A DNA stretch of 64,000 nucleotides from Streptomyces halstedii (lineage in GTDB: Bacteria > Actinomycetota > Actinomycetes > Streptomycetales > Streptomycetaceae): assembly GCA_000720535.1 (NCBI GenBank), contig JOAZ01000023.1, forward strand, positions 124,001 to 188,000, written 5' to 3'. The notes beneath the pieces are model-generated. The model was not told the origin of the DNA, searched no databases, and saw only the letters and a program-made list of their open reading frames with translations. This document shows positions 42,901-51,063 of the stretch, in pieces (the stretch's first letter is position 1; each line of letters opens with the position of its first letter). Both the position numbers and the translations under genes were made by a program.

Positions 42901-44309
42901 GCGCTCCCGCCTCCCCGGACCAGTGGCCCGCCTACCAGGCGATCCTGCCGCACGTGATCGCCTCCGGAGCGGTCGAGAGCTCCGACGCCTGGGTCCGCGA
43001 CCTCGTCTACGACATGGTGTTCTTCCTGTACTACTGGGGGGCGCACGAGTCGGGTGCCGCCCAGGCCCGGCTGGCGTGGTCCGCCTGGCGTACCCAGTCC
43101 GGCGACGAGGATCTGCACGTCATCCGGATCACCAAGCTGCTCGGCTTCTACCTGCGCCTCCTCGGCCGCTCCGACGAGGCCGTCGTCCACAACGAACGGG
43201 CACTGGCGATCTCCCGGGGCGCCGACATCCCGGACGAGGAGCTCATCGACTCCATGTGGCAGATGGCCGGGGCGCTGCGCCACCAGGGCGAGTTCCGCGA
43301 GGCGCGCGAACTGGCCCAGGAGGCGTTCAACCGGGCCAGCGACCTGTTCGGGCCCGAGGACCCCACCACCCTGAGCGCGGCACACGACTACTGCGTGTCC
43401 CTGCGGCTCAACGGCGACTTCGCCGGGGCGCGGGAGATCGACGAGGAGACGACCCGTCAGCGCGAACTGCTGTACGGGCCGGTGAACGGGCTCACCCTCA
43501 ACACGCTGAACGGGCTCGCGATCGACATGCGCGAGGGGGGCGACTACCTGGGGGCGCGCGCACTCCAGGAGTCCACCTACGAGCCGTACGCGACGCACTT
43601 CGGGGAGGCCAACGCCGCCACCATCCGCGCCGCGCTGAACCTCGCCGTGTGCCGCCGCAGGGCCGGTGTGACGGAGGGGGGCGCCGCGCTCGCCGAGCAG
43701 ACACTCGACCGGTTCACCACCCGCTACGGCCTGAACAACACCGACGCGCTCGGCGCGGCGATCCACACCATGGTCGAGCGCCGGCTCAACGGCGACCTCG
43801 CCGGCTCGCGGGAGCTGGGCGAGCAGACGCTGAACGCCTACCGCAAGGTGCTGCGCGACCACCACCCCTACACCCAGTTCGCCAAGGTGAACCTGGCGGC
43901 GACGCTCCGGGCGCTGGGCGACATGAGCCGGGCGCAGACGCTGGACTCGCAGGCGGTGGAGAGTCTGCGGAGCACCCTCGGGGACAGTCACATCAGCACG
44001 CTCACCGCCATGATGTGCCAGGCCAACGACTCCTACGCGCGACTCGACTTCGCGGGCGCCGAGGCCGTCGACGCGGACGTCCTGCCCAAGCTCACGGAGT
44101 CGGCCGGGCCCTCCCACCCCGTCACACTGGCCTGCACCGCGAACCTCTCGCTCGACCGGCGCGGGCTGGGCGAGTCCGAGGACGCCGACCGGCTCAACGC
44201 GGCCGCGGTGGCGGGCCTCGCCCGCCTCCTCGGGGAGAGCCACCCGTGGCACACCGCGGCCCGGCTGCACCAGCGCATCGAATGCGACATCACCCCCCTG
44301 CCGATGTGA
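39936..44309 (+). CDS. SAV_2336/vWA-like, NB-ARC and TPR fusion (FxsT-like)
   Basis: 1457 residues. An N-terminal SAV_2336-type domain (about 165-520) carries a vWA-like fold with degenerate metal site DLMLLVDDAPTM near residue 176 and LFLVVTDG downstream. After a low-complexity acidic linker (about 545-605) comes an NB-ARC ATPase: P-loop HGMGGVGKSQIA (about 674), Walker B LLVFDNAEN, GLPL-like LPLAVEQAG and an MHD-like QMHRLMQ. From about 1030 to the end are about ten TPR units. The C-terminal 860 residues match the FxSxx-system TPR protein. An internal GTG at 41730 with a perfect AGGAGG could yield the NB-ARC-TPR half alone. Leu328 is TTA (40917-40919). It thus supplies the vWA member of the ternary system fused to an immune-type sensor. 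Confidence 0.85.
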   Translation: MNGSPRERAPDPTVASGGTATREADGDASWQDLGDALWLAAAWRRAGHTSSGGTESGPEQTPGGRSDMPADVPAPPVERGAPETVPAASTQPDVDVRDLALRSVETVTTGRPDAVVPHGPGPARRVLPLSLAKALRGLGRRVPSRHGHRLDEPRTAENGLIDGLWIPYVEPAQERAFDLMLLVDDAPTMPVWAATVGRLADEAVHSGAFRNVRTVDIALPQGASPVLRWPGNREADPAELLDGRGARLFLVVTDGLAPGWAERGADELLGRLSAAGPTALVHLLPPYLRHRSSVYPFRARLDAAGFGALNRHLHCHPPHGVPEHARALPDSGDGSVAVPVLSLRPGSFRAWVDLVTGERGVRRALPVVLAGAMAKGVSTPGLRAPRADGPRAAADAVRRFVSLASPLARQLAVLLAVAPMRFDIIEELRGQAFPESRPDHLAEIMMGGLIDWERDGEDGPDFADGVREALLATSSRTQLARAVGMLAASRAGRTQGIRLRAALRDPVRAALPDGESGPAWLRIELAVLRALGGLPYRRRAARLSGATRHSEGAAPEEHRDPDEHRAPDERSEDDKEAYAVNDRAPALRSRPTVPPGGSVSPTTPADVDQDARRADERMEVTAPELRFVRSGQPKIMGNVPPKNPNFTGRESLLAAVERQLREDETTAVLPHALHGMGGVGKSQIAVEYVYRHSGEFNVIWWIPAEQENLILGALADLARSLGLEVGPQANAAVPAVREALRTGKPFDNWLLVFDNAENIEAVRSYFPNGGPGKIIITSRNREWERVATPLSVDVFDRDESVALLQRRARGLSTRDADRLAAALGDLPLAVEQAGAWHAATGMPVDEYLSLLEERRPEILELDPSPDYPLPVAAVWDISLGRLSQDNPAARQLLEICACMAPEPIPLNLFRGGRNIQITPQLDPVLRDPLLLARATRDLSKLSLVRLDHKTGTLQMHRLMQNVIVARMDPQERETMTRAAHLLLTTAKPGAPASPDQWPAYQAILPHVIASGAVESSDAWVRDLVYDMVFFLYYWGAHESGAAQARLAWSAWRTQSGDEDLHVIRITKLLGFYLRLLGRSDEAVVHNERALAISRGADIPDEELIDSMWQMAGALRHQGEFREARELAQEAFNRASDLFGPEDPTTLSAAHDYCVSLRLNGDFAGAREIDEETTRQRELLYGPVNGLTLNTLNGLAIDMREGGDYLGARALQESTYEPYATHFGEANAATIRAALNLAVCRRRAGVTEGGAALAEQTLDRFTTRYGLNNTDALGAAIHTMVERRLNGDLAGSRELGEQTLNAYRKVLRDHHPYTQFAKVNLAATLRALGDMSRAQTLDSQAVESLRSTLGDSHISTLTAMMCQANDSYARLDFAGAEAVDADVLPKLTESAGPSHPVTLACTANLSLDRRGLGESEDADRLNAAAVAGLARLLGESHPWHTAARLHQRIECDITPLPM

Positions 44310-44332
44310 CACGGGGACGCGGCCGAGGAAGC

Positions 44333-44370
44333 GGCCGCCGGCCCGGGACGGACGGACCGGGCCGACGGCC
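44333..44370 (+). terminator. Hairpin between the NB-ARC gene and the hydrolase gene
   Basis: GGCCG-C-CGGCCCGG (44333-44346) pairs with CCGGGCCG-A-CGGCC (44357-44370) with one mismatch, 10-nt loop. A possible attenuator or partial terminator splitting the operon. Confidence 0.5.
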
Positions 44371-44391
44371 ACGAGGGGACGGGGCGTACGC

Positions 44392-45561
44392 ATGACCACC
44401 GTGGTCTTCACCCATGGCACCGGGGTGCGGGAACCCCATCTGGCCCCCCTGCTCGCCCGGGTGTCCGCCGGGCTCGCCGAAGTGGCCCCGGACGCAAGGC
44501 TGGTGGCCTACCCCTGGGGCGGGACCCACGGGGCGGCCCTCGCCGCCGGAGGCGCCAGCCTCCCGGACGGACCCGGCACCGGGACGAGCCGGAGCGCCGG
44601 GCCCCCCGACGCCCCGGCCGACGAGGCGGAGCGGTGGGCCCGGCTCTACGCCGACCCCCTGGCGGAACTGGCCACCGCGGCCGCCGGGACGGCGCCGGGC
44701 GCCACACCGCCCGGCGCCGCCTTCCCGGACGAACGCCCCGCGGCCCTCCTGCGGGACCTCGCCGCACACGGCGAACCGCTCGCCGGTCCACTGGGTCCCG
44801 GACTCGCCGAGCAGGCCGCGCGGCTCGCCCGCGACCCGCTGCTCGCCCCCGCGGCCGGGACACTGGACGCCGAGTCCCTGGCCTGGGTGCTGGCGAGGGC
44901 GCTGACGGCCGGGCTCGTCCGCGCGGGCCTGGAGGCCGACCGCGCCGTACAGCCCGACGGCGACACCCGCGACGCGGCCACCACCGCGCTCGCCGTACGC
45001 CTGGGCGCGGCCCCCGCCGGCACCGGTCGCGGCCCCCTGCTCCGTGCGGCGTCCCGGCCGCTGGTGCGCCTCGGCTCCCGCTACGCGGTCCGCAGGCGCC
45101 GCGCGCTCACCGACGCCGCGCACCCGGCCGCCGGGGACATCCTCAAGTACCTCGCACGCGGCGACGCCGTACGCCGTGACCTGCGCGACCTCGTGGCCAC
45201 CCTGCGGCCGCCCGTGGTCCTGCTCGGGCACAGCCTCGGCGGCGTCATCTGCCTGGACACCCTGATATCAGGGCCGCTGCCCGGCGTCGGACTGCTCGTC
45301 ACCGTCGGTTCGCAGGGCCCCTTCCTGTACGAGACGGGAGCGCTTCCGTCGCTCGTCCACCCCGATCCGCTCCCCGGCCACGTACCGCCGTGGCTGAATC
45401 TCTACGACCGCCGCGACCTCCTCGGCTACGCGGCCGCGCCGCTCTTCCCCGGCCGCGCCCACGACGTCGCCACCGACAGCAGGCAGCCCTTTCCCGTGGC
45501 GCACAGCGCCTACTGGAGCGACCCGGCCGTCTACCGCGCGATCGGGGAGCGGCTGCCGTGA
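44392..45561 (+). CDS. Alpha/beta hydrolase (lipase/esterase-like)
   Basis: 389 residues. The N-terminal strand TTVVFTHGTGV and the nucleophile elbow LLGHSLGG (Ser near 281) mark an alpha/beta hydrolase; His in FPVAHSAYW is the probable base. The 150 residues between are Ala-rich and variable. No signal peptide. Its coupling to the caspase gene by GTGA places it in the conflict operon, where esterases are common effectors. Substrate unknown. Confidence 0.8.
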   Translation: MTTVVFTHGTGVREPHLAPLLARVSAGLAEVAPDARLVAYPWGGTHGAALAAGGASLPDGPGTGTSRSAGPPDAPADEAERWARLYADPLAELATAAAGTAPGATPPGAAFPDERPAALLRDLAAHGEPLAGPLGPGLAEQAARLARDPLLAPAAGTLDAESLAWVLARALTAGLVRAGLEADRAVQPDGDTRDAATTALAVRLGAAPAGTGRGPLLRAASRPLVRLGSRYAVRRRRALTDAAHPAAGDILKYLARGDAVRRDLRDLVATLRPPVVLLGHSLGGVICLDTLISGPLPGVGLLVTVGSQGPFLYETGALPSLVHPDPLPGHVPPWLNLYDRRDLLGYAAAPLFPGRAHDVATDSRQPFPVAHSAYWSDPAVYRAIGERLP

Positions 45562-46664
45562 CCCGCCACGACGTACGGCCGGAGGGTGTCGTCGCCCTCG
45601 TCGTCGGCATCGAGCGGTACGCGGCCGGGGCGGCCTGGGACCTGCCCGGACCGGTCCGGGACGCCCTGCGCTTCCGCGACTGGCTCCTGTCCCTGGGGGT
45701 GCCGGAGGGCGCCGTCCTGCTCCATCTCGCGCCCCTGCCCGGCTCCGGGCTCCGTGTCCCGTTCCGCCCGGCCGACCACGACAGCCTGCGCCGGTCTCTC
45801 GTCACCGACATCCCGGCCCGCGGCGGGGACGCCCTGTGGGTGTGGTGGGGCGGCCACGGAGTCCTGGACGCCGAGGAGCACCTGCGGCTCTACACCGCCG
45901 ACGCCGACGCGGCCGACCGGCGCAACATCGATCTCGACTCCGCCCGCGCCCTGTTCCGGACCGACGCGGTGACGGGCCTGGCGCGGCAGATGTGGATGGC
46001 CGACGCGTGCCGGACCTTCGACGAACGCCACCACTTCCCCCAGACGCTTCCCGGTGAGCGCCTGCCGATGGGGCGCCGGGTCCAGGCGCACGAGCAGACC
46101 GTGATGCTCGCCGCCGGACGCGGGCAGCGCGCGGCCAACGACCCGGAGCGACGGCTCGGCGTGTTCTCGGACATCGTGCTGGACCTGCTCCCGGCCGACC
46201 CGCTGCCCGATCCGGTTCCGCTCCTCGAAGCGGTGGAGGCGAGGATGGGCGCGCTGCGGGCGGAGGGCCGCACCGACCAGCTCCCCGCCTACCTGCTGGA
46301 GAGGCCGGGTTGGACCATGAGCGGCCCGCCCGCCCCACCCGCCGCGTCCGGCCCGGGGCCCTCTTCGCCGGGCCACCCGATGCTCCGGACCGTCGAGGCG
46401 CTGCTGGCGTATCCGCTGATGAGCGACCGCGACGAGCGGCAGGCGCTGGTGAACGAGCTGCCCGTGTCGGTCGTCGCCCGGATGCCGCGGCACACCATGC
46501 CACGCACCGACGTGGTGGGGATCGTCCGTACGCTGCGGACCCGCCCGGAGCGGCTGTGGGAGCTGTACGCCGCGGTGACCCTGCTCGACGACGACCCCGA
46601 CCGGGCGGCCGAACTCAAAGCGGCGCTGAAGGACTTGGTGGAAAATACCCGGCCCGGAATGTGA
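45558..46664 (+). CDS. Caspase-like protease with C-terminal effector-associated domain
   Basis: 368 residues from GTG 45558. The caspase-hemoglobinase core has VVALVVGIERY, the catalytic His in WVWWGGHGV (His100) and the catalytic Cys in WMADACRTF (Cys151). After a Pro-rich linker (about 255-275), residues about 276-365 form a helical EAD2-like domain (LRTVEALLAYPLMSDRDER, then VGIVRTLRTRPERLWELY) like that at the start of VMAP. Homotypic EAD pairing would couple the protease to the VMAP complex. Caspase-type effectors in such systems are thought to cause host cell death or inactivation on activation. Confidence 0.88.
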   Translation: MTRHDVRPEGVVALVVGIERYAAGAAWDLPGPVRDALRFRDWLLSLGVPEGAVLLHLAPLPGSGLRVPFRPADHDSLRRSLVTDIPARGGDALWVWWGGHGVLDAEEHLRLYTADADAADRRNIDLDSARALFRTDAVTGLARQMWMADACRTFDERHHFPQTLPGERLPMGRRVQAHEQTVMLAAGRGQRAANDPERRLGVFSDIVLDLLPADPLPDPVPLLEAVEARMGALRAEGRTDQLPAYLLERPGWTMSGPPAPPAASGPGPSSPGHPMLRTVEALLAYPLMSDRDERQALVNELPVSVVARMPRHTMPRTDVVGIVRTLRTRPERLWELYAAVTLLDDDPDRAAELKAALKDLVENTRPGM

Positions 46665-46682
46665 TCGGCTGGCGTGATCACA
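46660..46682. promoter_or_regulatory. Inverted repeat at the end of the caspase gene
   Basis: TGTGATC (46660-46666) and GATCACA (46676-46682) with 9-nt spacer, overlapping the caspase stop; possible operator or weak hairpin. Confidence 0.4.
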
Positions 46683-46723
46683 CGGGTTTCGGGAAGGGGT
46701 CTCAGTCGTCATGATGGAGTAAA

Positions 46724-46744
46724 CGGTGGCATCCTGTGCCACCG
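46724..46744. promoter_or_regulatory. Inverted repeat before the small peptide gene
   Basis: CGGTGGCA-tcctg-TGCCACCG: perfect 8-bp arms, 5-nt spacer, ending 6 bp before the ribosome site of the FxSxx-like gene. Strong operator candidate. Confidence 0.6.
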
Positions 46745-46765
46745 CTCGCGAAGGGGGAGCGCGCC

Positions 46766-46972
46766 TTGCACCAGCCGGTACCCGCCGACGGCATACCCGA
46801 CCACGTCGAGCCCGACCACATCGAGTCCGATCTCATGGACCTGACCTCCGTGCGCGTCGCCGACCTGCGGCACCTCCAGACCTCCCCGGCCGGCCCACGG
46901 CTGCTGGCGGAGCTCCGGCGGGCGCGGCACAACGCGATGGGCGGCGGCACCGAACCCGGACGTGCCGAATAG
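46766..46972 (+). CDS. Small FxSxx-like peptide (putative precursor)
   Basis: 68 residues from a TTG at 46766, which has AAGGGGGAG 6 nt upstream; an in-frame GTG at 46736 lies within the inverted repeat and is rejected. The central SDLMDLTSVRVADLRHLQ resembles the leader-like block of FxSxx-COOH small proteins, but the C-terminus (GGGTEPGRAE) lacks FxSxx. The N-terminus is rich in Asp/His/Glu (DHVEPDHIESD). It is followed by the HExxH gene, a combination seen with peptide hydroxylases of ribosomal peptides. Whether it is modified is unknown. Confidence 0.6.
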   Translation: MHQPVPADGIPDHVEPDHIESDLMDLTSVRVADLRHLQTSPAGPRLLAELRRARHNAMGGGTEPGRAE

Positions 46973-47012
46973 ACCCTCCGGCCGAGCACGATCGTCTACG
47001 ACAGGGAGCGAG

Positions 47013-48806
47013 ATGTACGCCCCGATCCGTATGCCCGGTCCGCTGTTCGACGAGATCGCAGCGGGGGGCGGCTCGCCCGAGGCCGTGGCGTTCCTGGTCC
47101 GCGGCGAACGGACCCGCCGCCTTCTGCTGCTGCGTGAGCTGCTGGACCGGCTCGACGCGGATCCCGGCATCCTCGGCCCCCTGGGCGCGCAACCGGTCTG
47201 GCCCGCGCTGGAGGCCGCGGCGGCTCGCTCCCCACGCCAGGTGGACGGCCTGCTGCTCAGCCCCCAGGTCGGCAGCTGGCTCGCCCACACCCTGCGCCGT
47301 CTGCACGGCACGGCCTCCGGCCCCCCGCTGTGGGCGGACGCCGGACAGCTCGCGGCCGTGGCGGCGGCGGCGGCCGTGCACGCGGGTACGGAGGCCCGGC
47401 TGCTGCTGCCCGCCCGGGGTACGGCCGTCAGCCTGCCCGCGCTCGGCATGGTCCGGCTGCCCGGCCCCGACGACGAAGGCTTCCACACGGTGCGGGCCGG
47501 GATCCGCGCGGGACGGCTCACCGTCGAGGGTCCGCACGGCCCGGCCGTCGCGGTCCGTCCGCTCGACGAGCCGGAGTCGCCCCACTGGCTGCCGGTGCGC
47601 CGGCTGGAGACCGGACCCGGTCTGCGCACCGTCCAGCTGGACGACCTCGACCCCTACCGCGATCTGGACGAACCCATCGCGCCCGGCCGTCTCGGACCGG
47701 ACGAACTGCGTGCCTGGCAGCGACTGTTCGGGGACGCGGTGGCGCTCCTGGGGCGGAGCGGCGGCTCGGACCCCGGCGGACTGCGGCCCGAGGACATCAG
47801 CCGGATCGTCCCCTGGCAGGACAAGGACGGCCCCGCCGGTCTGCCCGTGCCCTCCTCCGGGCTCAGCGCGTCCACCGGTGACGCCTTCGCCTCCATGGTG
47901 ATCGCTCGCCCCCCTGACCCCCTGTCCCTCGCCGAGACCCTCGTCCACGAGTTCCAGCACAGCAAACTCGGCGCTCTGCTCCACCTCTTCGTGCTGATCG
48001 AGGGGGACGACCGGGCCGAACTCCACTACGCTCCCTGGCGCGCCGATCCCCGCCATCTGCCCGGCCTCCTGCACGGCGCGTACGCGTTCGTCGGAGTGAC
48101 GGGGTTCTGGCGGGCCCGCGCCCGGGAGGCGGACGCCGGGACGCGGGAGAGGGCGGAGTTCCTCTTCGCGCTGCGCCGGTCGCAGACCCGCATGGTGCTG
48201 CGGACCCTGGCCACCCGGGCCCGGCTCACCGTCGCCGGGCGGCGGCTCGTCACCGGGCTGTCCGGGACCGTGGACGGCTGGCTGCGGGACCCGGTGGACC
48301 CGGTCACGCGGGCCAGGGCCGGTGCGGCGGCCGTCAGCCACCGCGTGGAATGGCGCCTGCGCAACCTGCGGTGCGGGGACGGAGAGCGGGACCGCCTGGC
48401 CGAGGCGTGGCGTTCGGGCACCGCTCCGCCCCGGGGCGGACAGCCGCTGGTCGTGCCGGGGGTGTCGGGGTACTGGCACGACGACCGGGGCGCGCTGTAC
48501 CTGGCGGGGACACCGGACGCCGGTGCCGGGCCGTCGGCCGACGCGTCGCTGGTCGCGGGGGACGCGGCGGGGGCGCGTACGGCGTACACCGCCCTCTTGC
48601 GGGTTCCGGGGCCGCCCGACCGGCACGCGCTGGCCGGCTGGATGCTCGCCCACGCGGCGCTGTACCCGCCGGACCGGCGTCTCCTCGCCCGCCCCGAGCG
48701 GCTGGCGGCGCTCCTGGAGACGGTGCCCCCGGCCCGCTGGACCGAGGCCGCCCGCTGGCTGGCCGGTGCGGACGCCGGTCCCGCCTCCTCCCCCGGGAGC
48801 GGGTGA
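47013..48806 (+). CDS. HExxH-type putative peptide beta-hydroxylase
   Basis: 597 residues from ATG 47013 with AGGGAG. An uncharacterised helical N-terminus (about 1-280) and the metal motif LVHEFQHSKLGALLHLF (His near 312) that define the HExxH family recently assigned as alpha-ketoglutarate-dependent peptide beta-hydroxylases, found beside FxSxx small proteins. C-terminal domain is Ala/Arg-rich. No radical SAM FxsB is present here. Other possibility: a zinc peptidase. Convergent with the GH95 gene (22 bp apart). Confidence 0.75.
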   Translation: MYAPIRMPGPLFDEIAAGGGSPEAVAFLVRGERTRRLLLLRELLDRLDADPGILGPLGAQPVWPALEAAAARSPRQVDGLLLSPQVGSWLAHTLRRLHGTASGPPLWADAGQLAAVAAAAAVHAGTEARLLLPARGTAVSLPALGMVRLPGPDDEGFHTVRAGIRAGRLTVEGPHGPAVAVRPLDEPESPHWLPVRRLETGPGLRTVQLDDLDPYRDLDEPIAPGRLGPDELRAWQRLFGDAVALLGRSGGSDPGGLRPEDISRIVPWQDKDGPAGLPVPSSGLSASTGDAFASMVIARPPDPLSLAETLVHEFQHSKLGALLHLFVLIEGDDRAELHYAPWRADPRHLPGLLHGAYAFVGVTGFWRARAREADAGTRERAEFLFALRRSQTRMVLRTLATRARLTVAGRRLVTGLSGTVDGWLRDPVDPVTRARAGAAAVSHRVEWRLRNLRCGDGERDRLAEAWRSGTAPPRGGQPLVVPGVSGYWHDDRGALYLAGTPDAGAGPSADASLVAGDAAGARTAYTALLRVPGPPDRHALAGWMLAHAALYPPDRRLLARPERLAALLETVPPARWTEAARWLAGADAGPASSPGSG

Positions 48807-48828
48807 GGGCCGGGCCCCGGGCGGCCGG

Positions 48829-51063
48829 TCAGGGCCCGGTGTGCCGCCGCGGCCCCAGGGTGAGGACGCGGTCCACCCCGGCGGTCAGCTCCAGCGGAGC
48901 CGGAGGACGGCCGGGGCGGGTCTCGGTGAGGGCGAAGGCGTCGCCCGTACGCAGATCGACACGGGCGTCACGGGTGGGGCGCAGCACGGCGGAGGCCTCC
49001 GTACCGGACCAGCTCAGGTCCAGCGCGGCGCCGAACCGGGTGCGTACGCCCCGCAGTTCGCCGGACGGATAGCGGGTGGGCAGCGCCGGGAGCAGGACCA
49101 GCCGGCCGGGCGTGGACTGCACGAGCGACTCCACGACGGCGGACGGCAGGGTGTGGGCCGCGTCCGCGTTGTAGACGTCGCGGGACGGATAGTGCGCGCT
49201 CATCAGCGAGTCGTGGAAGAAGTCCCCGCCGAGCACCGCCTCCAGCGCCCGCGCCACCCGCGCCGGGTCCCGCAGCCGGGCCGCGATCAGCGCGTGGTGC
49301 AGATGCCCGTGCGCGGAGTCGTTCTCCGCCCCGCGCAGTTCCAGCGCCCGGTGCGCGGCGGCCGCCTCCCCGGGGGTGTCGTACGGGTTGATCTCGTCCA
49401 GCGGCCACACCGGGTAGAGATGGCTGAGGTGGCGGTGGTCGTACGTCTCCTCCAGGCCCGGCCACGCCCATTCGGCGAGCGCGCCGTCCTCGTTGACCAG
49501 AGGGCCGGGCAGCCGTGCGGCGAGCGCGCGCCAGTGGGTGGCGGACGGATGGTCCGGGGCGTGGGCGGCGGCCGTGGTCAGGGCGTGGCGGGCCGCCGCG
49601 ATGTCCATGGTGGCGTTGACCGTGCCCCAGCTCGCGTTGGCCGGCCGGTTCTCCGGGGAGTACGACGGGACGACGGCCACCCGCCCGTCCGGGTCCTCGC
49701 GGGTGAGGAAGTCCTCGTAGAACAAAGCCACTTCGACCAGAGCACCGGTCAGCCGCCGGTCCGGCGTGCCGGACGTCACCTCGGCGTGTTCGACGAGCGG
49801 CTGGAGCAGCCAGTCGGCGCCCGCCGTCCACAGGTGCAGCGGATAGGCGCGCTGGAAGTGCCGGGTGTGCCCCGACTCGCCGTCCGTGTGGGAGGGCGCG
49901 ACGATGCCGCGCGCCCCGAAGATGGCCCGCGCGTTGTCCCGCCAGTGGTCCAACTGCCCGTACACCAGGGCGGCGTGGGCCTCGGTGACCTCGGGCAGGG
50001 CGGTGGCCGCCGCCGATGAGATCTGGAGGTTGAGGTTGGCGTTCGTGGTGAACGCCCCGGACCAGGCGGTGTCCCAGTCCCCGGTCCACACTCCCGTCAG
50101 CCGGGGCGGCAGGGATCCGGAGGCGGAGAGCAGGTGGTAGCGGCCCGCCGCGAAGAGGCGTTCCAGCAGTGCCGGGCTCTCCGGGCGGCGCAGCAGTTCG
50201 CTGCCGGGCAGCTCGCGTTCGCCGGCCGTGTCCCGCAGGGTCAGGGACGCCCTGCCGTAGGCCGCCCGGTGCGGTGGCCGGTGCCGGGCGAGCAGCGCGG
50301 CGTACTCCTCGTCGGGCAGTCCTGACCACAGGGTGCCGAAGCCGGGGCCCCCGGCGCCCCGGTGCACCCGGGTCGTCAGCGTCAGCGCGCGTGCTCCCTC
50401 GACCCGGACGCCGTCGCCCGCCACGGACACGGTGCCGCCGTCCACCCGGACCACCGTCACGCCCGTGTACGCCTGTTCGCCGCCCGGATAGCCCACCCGC
50501 AGCGCGAGGCGCGCCCCGCCCGGTGCCAGCACCGTCGAACGGCCCACCGCCAGCCGCGCCGGTGCCCCGGGCAGCAGATGGTCGAGCCAGACGTCCGCGT
50601 CCAGTCCGGGATCGGTGACGTGCTGCACGATCACGTCGTCGGCCCGCGACACGAACACCCGGCTGCGCCACGCCCCGTACGACGCGCTGACCTCGCCCGT
50701 GCCGAAGTCGACCTCGCGCCGGTATCCGGCTGTCTCCTCGTGCGGCGCCCGGTCGCGGCGGATCCGGGTCTGGAACCCGGGGTGGAAGGGCTGCACCCAC
50801 ACCAGCGGGCGCCCGGCGCCGAACTCCTCGGCCGCCGTCACCTCACCGGCCAGCAGCGCGTCCTGGAGGCGGCCGAGCCGGTCGGCGAGCTCCGGCGGAC
50901 GCACCCGCTCGCTGCCGTTCGGCCGCACCAGGGCGTGGTGGTTGACGATCACCCGGTCGTCCGCCGGATCGCCGTACACCATCGCCCCGTGGCGGCCGTT
51001 GCCGCTGAGGAACGCGTCCTCCCAGCGGACGGCGGGGCCGGGCTCCCAGGTACCGTCGATCAT
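48829..51063 (-). CDS. GH95 alpha-L-fucosidase-like glycoside hydrolase
   Basis: 744 residues from ATG 51063; the longer frame upstream overlaps the GH42 gene. The GH95 N-terminal domain (WEDAFLSGNGRHGAMVYG, then VIVNHHALV) and an (alpha/alpha)6 core with TGDWDTAWSGAFTTNANLNLQ and NATMDIAAARHAL are recognisable. GH95 enzymes hydrolyse alpha-1,2-fucosyl residues such as those of xyloglucan (some are galactosidases). No signal peptide, so it acts on imported oligosaccharide. Overlaps GH42 by ATGA. Confidence 0.75.
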   Translation of the reverse strand: MIDGTWEPGPAVRWEDAFLSGNGRHGAMVYGDPADDRVIVNHHALVRPNGSERVRPPELADRLGRLQDALLAGEVTAAEEFGAGRPLVWVQPFHPGFQTRIRRDRAPHEETAGYRREVDFGTGEVSASYGAWRSRVFVSRADDVIVQHVTDPGLDADVWLDHLLPGAPARLAVGRSTVLAPGGARLALRVGYPGGEQAYTGVTVVRVDGGTVSVAGDGVRVEGARALTLTTRVHRGAGGPGFGTLWSGLPDEEYAALLARHRPPHRAAYGRASLTLRDTAGERELPGSELLRRPESPALLERLFAAGRYHLLSASGSLPPRLTGVWTGDWDTAWSGAFTTNANLNLQISSAAATALPEVTEAHAALVYGQLDHWRDNARAIFGARGIVAPSHTDGESGHTRHFQRAYPLHLWTAGADWLLQPLVEHAEVTSGTPDRRLTGALVEVALFYEDFLTREDPDGRVAVVPSYSPENRPANASWGTVNATMDIAAARHALTTAAAHAPDHPSATHWRALAARLPGPLVNEDGALAEWAWPGLEETYDHRHLSHLYPVWPLDEINPYDTPGEAAAAHRALELRGAENDSAHGHLHHALIAARLRDPARVARALEAVLGGDFFHDSLMSAHYPSRDVYNADAAHTLPSAVVESLVQSTPGRLVLLPALPTRYPSGELRGVRTRFGAALDLSWSGTEASAVLRPTRDARVDLRTGDAFALTETRPGRPPAPLELTAGVDRVLTLGPRRHTGP

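Noticed and set aside
46736..46765. GTG start for the small peptide
   Set aside because: Lies within the palindrome and lacks a ribosome site; TTG 46766 has one.
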